Notes under the pieces: model-generated | Seen by the model: only the letters and a program-made list of their open reading frames with translations | The model's database searches: none | What the model was told of the DNA's origin: nothing | Position numbers and translations under genes: made by a program | Source of the DNA: Granulosicoccus sp036478595 | GTDB lineage: Bacteria; Pseudomonadota; Gammaproteobacteria; Granulosicoccales; Granulosicoccaceae | Assembly: GCA_036478595.1 (NCBI GenBank) | Contig: JAZGEF010000069.1 | Coordinates: 186,001-250,000 of the forward strand | Direction of reading: 5' to 3' | Length of the DNA stretch: 64,000 nt | Part shown: piece after piece, positions 1 to 8,555 of the stretch | How positions within the stretch are numbered: position 1 is the first letter of the stretch | Layout of the letters: each line of letters starts with the position of its first letter

Positions 1-1032
1 GTTCGATTGCACCTTTGCAAGTGAAACTGCGTCTTTAAGCTCTTTGCTCAATTTATCGCTATGCGTATTCACCCATGGCATTAATCCTGGCACTGGCGAT
101 AGTGTGCGGAAGGTGTTTAAGTTAGGTAGTAGCGTGCTTAGCTCAGTGGCCACTTGCTTAATTAAAAAGTTGCCAAACGATACACCGGCAAGCCCACGCT
201 GGCAGTTGGATATGGAATAGAACACGGCCGTACTGGCATCATCTGCACTAAGCAACGTACGCTCTTCACTCAGAATTGAGCGAATGTCTTGTGGGTTGGT
301 CTGGGTTAATGCAACCTCAACAAAGATCAACGGCTCATCGGGCATCGCTGGATGAAAAAAAGCGAAGCATTTGCGATCACTGGGTAGTAAACGGCTACGC
401 AGAGCCTGCCAGCTGTTAATGGCATGTACAGCTTCATAGGCAATGATCTTTTCCAGTACGTTTGCTGGAGTCTGCCAGTTAATCTCCTGCAAAATCAGAA
501 ACCCACGATTAAACCATGCAGCAAAAAGACGTTGAAAATCGACATCTATTCGACTGAGTTCTGGGTCGTCTTGAATATGATCGAGCAAACAGGCACGCAT
601 TTGTACTAAATCACCGGTAGCGCCTGGCACATGATTTAAGCGCCTTAGTAGCTCCATACGCCTTGGCTCAACGCTATTGCGTAGTATCGCAAGATTCGCG
701 GCGTCAGGCGTTTCTGAGTAGTGCTGAGCGGCTCGCAGTGCATTATCCGCAGTGATATCGAAACGCTCTTGTAGCAACTTGAAAAAAGCCAACTGCCCTG
801 CTGCGTTCTCAGCGGAGAATCGCTGCAATATAGTCGCTGCGATGCGCATACCTGATACTTCGCCGCGTTCTGACAACAGGGCGTCACATAGCTCGGTAAT
901 TGATCGGGTGTCTTCTCCAATTGAAGGCGTAACCGGACGCGCGAACAACGACGACAGTACATTCTGCAGCAAGCCAATCCGGCTCACGGCTTTCTCTCTT
1001 CCTTGATTTATTGTCGATAGCAACTGCGTCAT
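1..1032 (-). CDS. Malonyl-CoA decarboxylase (3' part outside window)
   Basis: Converts malonyl-CoA to acetyl-CoA and CO2, in malonate catabolism or control of fatty-acid metabolism. I translated this frame by hand. It is open for 344 codons from an ATG at 1032 to the left edge, so the C-terminus is missing; family members are usually about 400-460 residues. Family blocks seen: AVHAI (202-206), CFAFFHP (222-228) followed by PDEPLIFVEVALT, SISNCQRGLAG (273-283) with FGNFLIKQ, and TLSPVPG (310-316). In-frame GTG codons lie just upstream of the ATG, and an in-frame TAG lies before them, so the start is uncertain by a few codons. The gene is divergent from the aminotransferase at 1126. The C-terminal catalytic region cannot be checked. 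Confidence 0.93.
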   Translation of the reverse strand, partial: MTQLLSTINQGREKAVSRIGLLQNVLSSLFARPVTPSIGEDTRSITELCDALLSERGEVSGMRIAATILQRFSAENAAGQLAFFKLLQERFDITADNALRAAQHYSETPDAANLAILRNSVEPRRMELLRRLNHVPGATGDLVQMRACLLDHIQDDPELSRIDVDFQRLFAAWFNRGFLILQEINWQTPANVLEKIIAYEAVHAINSWQALRSRLLPSDRKCFAFFHPAMPDEPLIFVEVALTQTNPQDIRSILSEERTLLSADDASTAVFYSISNCQRGLAGVSFGNFLIKQVATELSTLLPNLNTFRTLSPVPGLMPWVNTHSDKLSKELKDAVSLAKVQSN

Positions 1033-1125
1033 CTTCTGCACGTCTCGGTGCACAGGCTAGCCCGTGCGTGTTAACTTAGGGTTTCGCGTAACTATTGCCC
1101 GATTAACCGGAGGCTAACCAAGCAC

Positions 1126-2307
1126 ATGTTTCAATCACTGCCCGAAGCCAAAGCTGACGCGATACTTCAGCTCTTGGCCTTATTCCGCGAAGATAAGCGC
1201 GAAAACAAAATCGATCTAGGCGTTGGCGTTTATAAGAACGAAGCCGGTGCCACACCAGTCATGACGGCTATCAAAAAGGCCGAAAAGCAGCTTTTGAAAA
1301 CCCAAGACACCAAATCCTATGTTGGGCCCATTGGAAGCCGACCCTTCTGTAGTGCCATGGTGTCACAGGTTTTTGGCCAAGACGCTGACACGGATCGCAT
1401 TCGCTGCGCTCAATCGGCTGGTGGTTCGGGTGCGCTTCGCATTTTATCAGATATGTTGCGCAAAATTCGACCAAACGCCAGGGTTTGGGTATCTGACCCC
1501 ACCTGGCCCAATCACGTGCCACTGCTTACAGCCGCAGGTTTTGACCTAGAACGCTACCAGTATTACAACAGAAGCACTAATAGCATCACATTTGATCAAA
1601 TGATCGAAACGCTGAGCGCAGCGCCAGAAAACGATATCGTTCTGCTTCACGGTTGCTGCCATAACCCCACAGGCGCTGATCTCAATATGGATCAATGGAA
1701 GGCTGTTGCAGATGTGTGCGAAAAGCGATCATTGTTTCCGTTCGTCGATTTTGCCTATCAAGGTTTTGGCGATGGCTTGGAAGAAGATGCGCAGGCAATA
1801 CGATATCTGGCTAGCCGTGTGCCTGAAATGGTGGTCGCTGCCAGTTGCTCTAAAAACCTAGGCTTATATCGAGAGCGTGCTGGGGCGGCAATGGTATTGG
1901 CAGAATCATCTGCCAATGCTGATCGGGCCTTGGGCATGCTGGGCGGAGTGATACGCTCCAACTATTCAATGCCGCCTGATCACGGCGCTAATATTAGTAA
2001 CATCGTTCTCAGTGATCCTGCACTCAACGCGGAATGGCAAGGCGAGCTCAACGCAATGCGAAATCGCATGATCAGTTTGCGAGTCGCCTTTGCTGCGGCT
2101 ATGCGCAAACGCTCTAACTCTGCAGATTTTGATTTCATTACAGAGCAAAAGGGCATGTTCAGTAGACTCCCACTAAATACGGAGCAAATTGAAACACTAC
2201 GAAATGAACACGGTATTTATATTGTAGGAGATGGTCGTATCAACATCGCCGGTTTGCCCGGCGACGCGCTGGATGAGTTAGCCGAAACGATTGTTTCTGT
2301 ACTGTAG
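1126..2307 (+). CDS. Class I aromatic/aspartate aminotransferase (TyrB/AspC type)
   Basis: PLP-dependent cytoplasmic aminotransferase moving the amino group of aspartate or aromatic amino acids to 2-oxoglutarate. At 393 residues it has the normal family length. The N-terminus (FQSLPEAKADAI, then IDLGVGVYKNEAG) is typical of the Ia subgroup. YVGPIGS lies near residue 65, HGCCHNPTGADL matches the usual HxCCHNPTG block, and the Schiff-base lysine is K243 in SCSKNLGLYRERAGA. The ATG start follows CCGGAGG about 12 bases upstream. The residues seen do not separate aspartate from aromatic preference. It is divergent from malonyl-CoA decarboxylase; no functional link is obvious. Confidence 0.93.
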   Translation: MFQSLPEAKADAILQLLALFREDKRENKIDLGVGVYKNEAGATPVMTAIKKAEKQLLKTQDTKSYVGPIGSRPFCSAMVSQVFGQDADTDRIRCAQSAGGSGALRILSDMLRKIRPNARVWVSDPTWPNHVPLLTAAGFDLERYQYYNRSTNSITFDQMIETLSAAPENDIVLLHGCCHNPTGADLNMDQWKAVADVCEKRSLFPFVDFAYQGFGDGLEEDAQAIRYLASRVPEMVVAASCSKNLGLYRERAGAAMVLAESSANADRALGMLGGVIRSNYSMPPDHGANISNIVLSDPALNAEWQGELNAMRNRMISLRVAFAAAMRKRSNSADFDFITEQKGMFSRLPLNTEQIETLRNEHGIYIVGDGRINIAGLPGDALDELAETIVSVL

Positions 2308-2353
2308 GTCGCGCTTGTCGTCCGCACCGCGCAATTATCTACAACGTGATTGT

Positions 2354-2713
2354 TTACAACATGAATTGCCCGTCAGGTAAATCGTACCTGGCGGCAATAG
2401 CAGCGGTTGCAATAACGGTGACTGTTTTGTTATCGGAGTCTGCAACGTTCAGCCCACCCAATTCGGCATTAACAATAACGCTGCCATAAGGTATCTGCAT
2501 TGCTACTTCATCTTTATTTATCTGTTCAGGTTGTTGCACACCAATAGTGATTTCAACCTGCATGGCGTCACGATCAAGGCCCAGGGTTCGAAATAACGTT
2601 AATGAACTGTGATGCAGAGCATCTTGTACCGCTCGTATTGCAGCCTTGGTGTAATCCTCGCCGTACAAATCATTCCCGGTGCCCATCTCCAAAATTATGC
2701 GCTTTAGCGCCAT
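2354..2713 (-). CDS. Lin0512-family protein, second copy
   Basis: A 119-residue protein of unknown function in the Lin0512 family (TIGR02058/PF09585). It is clearly a paralogue of the gene directly upstream: both share the opening (M-A-x-K-R, then EMG), the DYTKAAIRA stretch, DAMQVxI and the PYG/GGL blocks. The family's hallmark GxGxDxHG is here GTGNDLYG, so the histidine is replaced by tyrosine. Its ATG overlaps the upstream stop by one base (TGATG), which implies translational coupling. No signal peptide or membrane segment is visible. The pairing suggests a hetero-oligomer of one canonical and one divergent subunit, which is inference. Confidence 0.85.
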   Translation of the reverse strand: MALKRIILEMGTGNDLYGEDYTKAAIRAVQDALHHSSLTLFRTLGLDRDAMQVEITIGVQQPEQINKDEVAMQIPYGSVIVNAELGGLNVADSDNKTVTVIATAAIAARYDLPDGQFML

Positions 2714-3072
2714 CAGGATTGCGCCTCAGCGGTTTCAATTTCAAGATAGACAACCGCTGCAGCATTAGCCACTACCGTAATCCCGCTACCGTCATCTTTG
2801 GGGATATCCAAACCACCTTTCACCACGTTAACCGTGCCCGTGCCATAAGGCAGCACATCCGCTACGGCTTGTTTGTTCACTTCGTTTGGATGTGCAACGC
2901 CAATTTGGATATCAACCTGCATTGCATCGATTGGGTATCCGAGCGCCTTTACAACCGTTAACGAGTTATGCCAAAGAGCATCTCTGAGTGCGCGTATTGC
3001 AGCTTTGGTGTAATCCTGGCCATGTAGGTCAGTCCCCATGCCCATTTCAATTGCTAAGCGTTTGCGTGCCAC
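2713..3072 (-). CDS. Lin0512-family protein, first copy (canonical motif)
   Basis: A 119-residue cytoplasmic protein of the Lin0512 family, function unknown. It carries the perfect family motif GMGTDLHG (residues 11-18), then DYTKAAIRALRDALWHNSL. It is the promoter-proximal member of a two-gene unit, and its TGA overlaps the ATG of its paralogue by one base. Family recognition rests on the motif and length. The reading frame is intact and the two copies have diverged moderately, so both are probably functional. No pathway genes flank the pair that would suggest a substrate. Confidence 0.87.
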   Translation of the reverse strand: MARKRLAIEMGMGTDLHGQDYTKAAIRALRDALWHNSLTVVKALGYPIDAMQVDIQIGVAHPNEVNKQAVADVLPYGTGTVNVVKGGLDIPKDDGSGITVVANAAAVVYLEIETAEAQS

Positions 3073-3154
3073 GAATTATTTGCTCTTGATTGTGTGGCAG
3101 AAGGCTATCACAAATCCCCGCCGTTAACCGGCAGAGAGTAGTTTTGACTACCTC

Positions 3155-3936
3155 TTAGCGAGTCAGCCTGGATGAGATAGTTTGCTCACCAGGCGAGTCA
3201 CCAATAAGTATAAGATTGTCATTACCATCAAAGTAAATCACACCGCCAAGAGAGCGTGTTCCCCAAGTATAAGATGTCGTTAAAACGGAAGCGAATCACT
3301 GATCGTACCGCTTATATCTACCGGGAAGGTACTCTCGCCACTAGGCAATGCAGCTACCCCTGTAGCACCCGTAAAAGAACTATCGTTAAACGTTAACTGA
3401 ATAGTAAATTCACTGCAACTTGTTGCGGATTCACAAAAAGAATGAACGCCATTCCAAGTACCAGCCACAGACGCAACTGTCGCGGCGGGCTGCAAACCAT
3501 TGCTAGCGAAAGTCAGAGTAAAATATTGTTGGTGTCCAGGCTTTCAATTGTTTGGCCATTAACAATATTCAAGTTGTAAGTCGGTGCTGTTCCAAGATCT
3601 TCACCTTGAGGGGCAAACGATATGCCTTTAACTGCGTTACTCGCCGGATGAAAGTGAGCATCCAGAGAGCCATTATACGTATTGCCCGATCCCAGATTTC
3701 CAAATAGCGAATGGTAGGCAGCACCATCTGTCGACGCCAGGCAGTAAATATTATTGTTATTGTCGATGATATAAACACCATCACCAAAACCAAGGTTACC
3801 TTGCCATACACCGGCTTTGGAATCAGTTGCGGGAGGCTCGCCGTCACCACCGGTGGTGGCCATCGGTAGTCGTACCGCCGTTTGAACAAGCACTAAGCGC
3901 GAAAACCATAGAGGCCACTGATAATTTTAACATCAT
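3155..3936 (-). pseudogene. Frameshifted secreted lipoprotein gene (three frameshifts)
   Basis: Starts at ATG 3936 with a clear lipoprotein signal (MMLKLSVASM then VFALSACSNGG, lipobox LSAC). The frame then stops, but homologous-looking sequence continues in other frames. Shift 1 lies near 3855 in GGCCACCACCGG, and the frame resumes as GGDGEPPATDSKAGVWQG. Shift 2 lies near 3535, leading into YFTLTFASNGLQPAA. Shift 3 lies near 3280 in CCGTTTTAACG, leading into TSYTWGTRSLGGVIYFDG and ending at TAA 3155-3157. The reconstructed product is about 255 residues with repeated G/Y beta-strand-like motifs. Three separate one-base shifts suggest a decaying gene. The homopolymer context of the third would also fit a sequencing error. 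No domain is recognised. Confidence 0.7.
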
Positions 3937-4160
3937 GCTAACCACCCTGAAATTTTATCTGTTACCCATTTTATCGTTTCAGAATTTATCTATGTAATCA
4001 ATTGGGCCGCGTTTCACTCCAACAGTGAGGGTATTGAATAGTTTTGCGAGGTAGATCACAAATTATCGCCATATAGCAAAGGTTGAGGTTGCAGTACAGC
4101 TTCATGCTTAATCACTCTAGCCGATATTTAGGCAAGGACGAACACAACAGTTCCAGCACT

Positions 4161-4835
4161 ATGCCGGCATCATTAAATTTGGCTTGTATGATTCTGTACT
4201 GCCTATTAGCAGCATCGAACCCTGCCTCGGCTGCAATATATGCGTGCAAAACTCCCAACGGCACAACCTTTCAAGATAACCCTTGCAAGCTTGTTACCGC
4301 CTCTGCCAATGGAACAGTCAAGAAAAAACTGTTCATCAAATCGCCCGTTGATATAGAAAAAAGCTGGCTTGAGAAGCCTCCAGGTGCAAGTTACACAGCA
4401 TGGTGCGACAGAAATGGCTGTGAATGCGGCCCTTATGACAGAGTGTTTGATGCCGGCATGGTGCTAGCCGTTGCCGATGCCCTTTACCTAGATGGCTCAT
4501 GGCACCGCTTTGAAAACTACGCTTTGCAATTGGCACAGGAGCAACATAATGGGTCCAAAAAAATAGAAATCGAAGCAGCATTGACTGAAGCTGCATGCAA
4601 TATCCGTATGTCGCAAACCATTATACGTAAGTTCACCGGCCGAGCATTGAAGAAGCTTCGTACATCAAAACGTGAAGCAGAAGATCGTGGCTATGACACA
4701 CCAGAAGCCTGCGCACTTGAAGATATGGACGCGTGCGAGATTTACAGTAAATTCGAGCTCTACCAACGCATGATGCAAGACATCAAGGCCTTAAAACTCC
4801 CTCGAGATGCATCTTATACTGCATTGCTCGATTAA
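4161..4835 (+). CDS. Secreted DUF4124-like protein of unknown function
   Basis: A protein of about 224 residues from the ATG at 4161. This start places a signal peptide (MPASLNLACM then ILYCLLAASNPASA) at the N-terminus, with cleavage likely after ASA. In-frame starts upstream (TTG 4083, ATG 4104) would add residues before the signal and have no better ribosome site. The mature N-terminus IYACKTPNGTTFQDNPC resembles the DUF4124 motif of gammaproteobacterial periplasmic proteins. The rest is charged, with several cysteines (CDRNGCECG), and shows no recognisable catalytic motif. It converges on the kinase gene, with 14 bases between the stops. Confidence 0.6.
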   Translation: MPASLNLACMILYCLLAASNPASAAIYACKTPNGTTFQDNPCKLVTASANGTVKKKLFIKSPVDIEKSWLEKPPGASYTAWCDRNGCECGPYDRVFDAGMVLAVADALYLDGSWHRFENYALQLAQEQHNGSKKIEIEAALTEAACNIRMSQTIIRKFTGRALKKLRTSKREAEDRGYDTPEACALEDMDACEIYSKFELYQRMMQDIKALKLPRDASYTALLD

Positions 4836-4849
4836 GTTAACGCTTTAAG

Positions 4850-6841
4850 CTACCAGTCGATTACCGACCATCGCCCGTTTACCCGTTTGGATCTAATTGT
4901 TCTATTACGGTACGCATCAGACGGCGTTGCGCGATCACCATTAGAACGCACCATCGATAGAATTGTTAGCTGCGCACTAATAGATTTCTCTGCGTTGCGT
5001 ACTTTAATACCCGATATTTCTATTTCGAGTTTTTCAAATCGCTTTATCAAGGCTCCAAACAGTTGCACCTGATCAGACTGCTTGCTTAAACGTTCGACTG
5101 CAGAAATATCCTTATTTTCAATTGCTCTTTTTAATGCATCAAACATGCGCATAACAATATCAAAATCGTTATCACTCACTGGCTTGTAGTACTCCTCTAA
5201 CGCCGTTTGCAGGTCCGTTTCGAGCTTAGCAATGCGCCTGTCGCTTCTGCCAATGCCTTTTGCTGTATCTAACTGACGCTGTGCATCATTCAAGTCGCCG
5301 CGAGTCAACGATACTCTAGCGTCGGTCAAGGCTCTATTGAGTTTGCGTATTAGCCGCGTTTCTTGCCGTCGTCGTTCAAGCTCCGCATCTTCCTCTGCTT
5401 GGCGAGCGGCGAGCTCAGATCGCTCAACCTCGGCCTGTTGTTCAGCCAAGCTTGCTGCCGCTGCATCCTCTTCAGCTTGCATCAGCCTCGCAGCCTCTGC
5501 ACGTACAGCTTCCTCTTGCCGCTCAGCCGCTCTGAGTGCTACAGCCTTTGCCACCCGTGCAGCTTCTTCGTCCGCAAGCTGTTGTGCGGCTAGTTTTGCT
5601 GCTGCTTCAGCCGCCTTACCACCATCACCGCGATACAGGCTCGTAACAACACCATCGACTATATCTGGTCTCTGCTGCACCAGCCAAATGCTCGATGCGC
5701 CAATTAGCAAAACCAGGCTTAACCAAGCTAAGGCTCTAACTGAGATGCTGCGAGGCTGTTGTGAATCAGGAACGGAGCGTTGCAATGCTCCGCGAACCGA
5801 AGGCGTGCGATCCCGAGAGAGCACAGTCGCATCTGACATCTCGCGTAAGGTCTCACTATCGAGTTGGATAACCTGCTCAGATCTGAATCCACGATTTTCG
5901 ATCCACGTAGCATTCGATTGCCGTGCATCCAAAACTGTTTTGTCGCCTAGCAATGCCGGCATCCAATCAGCCAAAGTTTGTGGCCGATCAGCAATTTTAA
6001 AACGAAGCGCCCAGTCAATTGCCGATAGAAATGCCTCGGAATATCGACCCTTACCAAGCTTGATTGCAGCAACTAGTGGGTCTTGGGCGTCATTAAGCAT
6101 GGCAGCGCCACGCCGGGTACTGTCGGCTGGATCGCTACCGCTAATCGCATAGTAAAGCACACCACCTAATGCATAGATATCTGTCCAAGGGCCTTGTTGC
6201 TCGTCACTCTCACCGTTGTATTGCTCCAGCGGTGCATAACCTGCCGATACCAGCGCTGTCATGCTCTGCTGCTGTGTGTATCGGCTCGCATGACGCGCCG
6301 ACCCAAAATCTAACAACACAGGGGATCCATTCTTACGCACCAAAATATTGGCGGGCTTGATATCTCGATGTACGAACCCGTGGCGATGAACTTCTGTAAG
6401 CCCTTGCGATATCGGCAGTATCAGAGCCTTTAAATCGTGTTCGCTATTAGCGTCAGGTCGTTTGAGGTAGCTGCGAAGCTCTTCACCCTCCTCAAACTCC
6501 ATCACCATATAGGCGGTATTGTTTTGCTGAAAAACTGACATGACCCGAACAATGTTCGGATGCTTGAACTTGACAAGATTTCTGGCTTCCTTGATGAAGC
6601 GATCCATACCCCAGCGAAATAGCTTGTTGTGATCTTCAGTAATCGGATGCACGTGGCTATCTTCGCTACGAGTAGCGACATCACTGGGAATATATTCTTT
6701 AATGGCAACCAAGTGATCCAGATTGGTATCCGTCGCCAAATAGATGACACCAAACCCGCCACGCCCAAGTATCCGCTCTATGCGATACCAGTTGAGCATT
6801 TCCCCCGGTTGTAGCGTTTTGTAGGGTGTACTGGATTCCAT
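4850..6841 (-). CDS. Membrane-anchored Ser/Thr protein kinase with extracytoplasmic coiled coil
   Basis: Hanks-type kinase of 663 residues. The kinase domain is complete: glycine loop GRGGFG (26-31), ATP lysine K48 in VAIKEY, catalytic loop HRDIKPAN (158-165, D160), DFG (178-180), and the activation-segment end SAGYAPLEQY. A juxtamembrane linker rich in S/T/R leads to one transmembrane helix (about 368-388). Beyond it is an Ala/Glu/Arg-rich coiled coil (about 405-515) and a C-terminal domain of about 120 residues without a recognised family, ending WSVIDW. It is divergent from gap, with about 240 bases between. The architecture is that of a PknB-like sensor kinase, but with a coiled coil instead of PASTA repeats. 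No partner phosphatase or FHA gene is nearby. Confidence 0.9.
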   Translation of the reverse strand: MESSTPYKTLQPGEMLNWYRIERILGRGGFGVIYLATDTNLDHLVAIKEYIPSDVATRSEDSHVHPITEDHNKLFRWGMDRFIKEARNLVKFKHPNIVRVMSVFQQNNTAYMVMEFEEGEELRSYLKRPDANSEHDLKALILPISQGLTEVHRHGFVHRDIKPANILVRKNGSPVLLDFGSARHASRYTQQQSMTALVSAGYAPLEQYNGESDEQQGPWTDIYALGGVLYYAISGSDPADSTRRGAAMLNDAQDPLVAAIKLGKGRYSEAFLSAIDWALRFKIADRPQTLADWMPALLGDKTVLDARQSNATWIENRGFRSEQVIQLDSETLREMSDATVLSRDRTPSVRGALQRSVPDSQQPRSISVRALAWLSLVLLIGASSIWLVQQRPDIVDGVVTSLYRGDGGKAAEAAAKLAAQQLADEEAARVAKAVALRAAERQEEAVRAEAARLMQAEEDAAAASLAEQQAEVERSELAARQAEEDAELERRRQETRLIRKLNRALTDARVSLTRGDLNDAQRQLDTAKGIGRSDRRIAKLETDLQTALEEYYKPVSDNDFDIVMRMFDALKRAIENKDISAVERLSKQSDQVQLFGALIKRFEKLEIEISGIKVRNAEKSISAQLTILSMVRSNGDRATPSDAYRNRTIRSKRVNGRWSVIDW

Positions 6842-7080
6842 ACCGGGGCGGCGAGGCTGTGGGGCTAAAGTTACGATATGTTATCAAAATCAGCCCTTGG
6901 CATTGTTGCAATAGCGGTATTTCGCCAATACCGGATTCAGAACGAGCGTTAGTCGTGTCACATATCGAAAAGACAACAGGCAGTATTCAGCCTTTTTGCT
7001 CCATTGACGATAAAATGTAGAACCCTGGTTACAGCCTCACGGCTTAAAACAGCTACCCCTAGACACCTATAGGTAAAATC

Positions 7081-8532
7081 GTGGCAATAGAAAACCCATA
7101 CCTCAACAGTTACATCGAAGAACAAGGCTACGCCGAGCACATGATTCCGGCTGTTGGAGCACTCTACCGAGAGCGTGGTGTCATCATCACCGTTTTTGGT
7201 CGTAAGCTAATGAACGCCTCTGCAATTGAAATCATCAAGGCTCATCGCCTATCGTTACAGGTGGTTGGTGAATCGATTTCGGTAGCCGAAACCGCTCGAG
7301 TCCTTAACGCTCTTACGCAAATTAAGCCTGGTTCATCCAGAATCGATATTGGCAAGCTGGCTTTTGATGCGCGTCAGGCAGGCCAGCTTAGTGGCAAATC
7401 AGACGCCGATGTCATCGCTTATGTCACGACCGCAACCAAACACCTACCCGATCAATCAACCGTTCTCGACGAGCCACGCGATATCGTGCTTTACGGTTTT
7501 GGCCGTATTGGACGAATTCTCGCTCGTTTGCTAATCGAACGTACTACGTCAAACAACCCATTACGACTACGCGCGATTGTGGTGAGGGGCGGCCGCGAAG
7601 GTGATCTGCAAAAACGTGCCAGCCTACTTCGTCGTGATTCTATTCATGGTCCGTTCAACGGGCACATAACGGTAGATGAAGAACAAAGCGCAATTATCGC
7701 CAATGGCAACTTTATCAAAATCATTTACGCCAATCAGCCCGAAGATATTGATTACACCGAGTACGGTATTAACGATGCTTTGATTGTTGATAACACGGGT
7801 GTGTTTAAAGATGAAGCAGCGTTATCACGTCACTTGGTACCAAAGGGTGCTGAAAAAGTGCTGCTAACAGCGCCTGCTAGCGGCACAATCAAAAACATCG
7901 TATACGGTGTGAACCACGGCGATTTGTTGGATGAAGATAATATAGTGTGTGCTGCAAGCTGCACCACCAACGCAATTACACCAGTACTAAAAGTCATCCA
8001 CGATAAGTTTGGCATTATCAATGGCCACGTCGAAACAGTGCATTCGTATACCAACGATCAAAACTTGATAGATAACTATCACAAAGCGGATCGGCGCGGA
8101 CGCAGCGCACCACTCAACATGGTACTTACCTCAACAGGTGCAGCTAAAGCGGTTGCCAAAGCACTGCCAGAACTCGCCGGTTTGCTTACTGGTAACGCAA
8201 TCAGAGTCCCTACTCCAAATGTTTCCATGGCGGTATGTAATCTGAATTTGAAAATAGCCACCGATAGAGCAGCGCTAAACGCACACGTTAGACACATGGC
8301 ATTTCATTCTTCGCTTAGCCAGCAGATCGCCTACGCCTACTCTACTGAAGTGGTATCAAGTGATTTTGTTGGTACGCCTGAGCCTGCAATTTTTGATTCA
8401 GTTGCTACGATAGTTGAAGAAGATCGCTGCGTACTTTATGTTTGGTACGACAACGAATTTGGTTACAGCACACAAGTGCTACGAGTGATGCAACAGATGG
8501 TTGGTTTGCACATTACTAACGTGCCTGCCTAA
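7081..8532 (+). CDS. gap: Glyceraldehyde-3-phosphate dehydrogenase, long gammaproteobacterial form
   Basis: Glycolytic/gluconeogenic enzyme: glyceraldehyde-3-phosphate + NAD+ + Pi to 1,3-bisphosphoglycerate. At 483 residues it belongs to the subgroup with an N-terminal extension of about 130-150 residues before the Rossmann fold. The NAD motif is YGFGRIGR (near residue 140), the active-site block is AASCTTN with nucleophile C294, and the C-terminal WYDNEFGYS is intact. The start is GTG at 7081, preceded by an AGG-type site. It converges on the DUF4159 gene 23 bases away, with a small hairpin (8550-8566, TGACGC/GCGTCA) between or over the two stops. Divergent from the Ser/Thr kinase. Confidence 0.95.
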   Translation: MAIENPYLNSYIEEQGYAEHMIPAVGALYRERGVIITVFGRKLMNASAIEIIKAHRLSLQVVGESISVAETARVLNALTQIKPGSSRIDIGKLAFDARQAGQLSGKSDADVIAYVTTATKHLPDQSTVLDEPRDIVLYGFGRIGRILARLLIERTTSNNPLRLRAIVVRGGREGDLQKRASLLRRDSIHGPFNGHITVDEEQSAIIANGNFIKIIYANQPEDIDYTEYGINDALIVDNTGVFKDEAALSRHLVPKGAEKVLLTAPASGTIKNIVYGVNHGDLLDEDNIVCAASCTTNAITPVLKVIHDKFGIINGHVETVHSYTNDQNLIDNYHKADRRGRSAPLNMVLTSTGAAKAVAKALPELAGLLTGNAIRVPTPNVSMAVCNLNLKIATDRAALNAHVRHMAFHSSLSQQIAYAYSTEVVSSDFVGTPEPAIFDSVATIVEEDRCVLYVWYDNEFGYSTQVLRVMQQMVGLHITNVPA

Positions 8533-8555
8533 TTCGAATACTGACGGAGTGACGC

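Noticed and set aside
645..1006. Open frames on both strands over the malonyl-CoA decarboxylase gene
   Set aside because: They are in other frames than the 344-codon decarboxylase reading frame, which has clear family motifs.
5337..6152. Long plus-strand open frame antisense to the kinase coiled coil
   Set aside because: Ser/Ala/Arg-rich composition is the mirror of the Ala/Glu/Arg coiled coil on the other strand. There is no ribosome site and the minus-strand kinase is certain.
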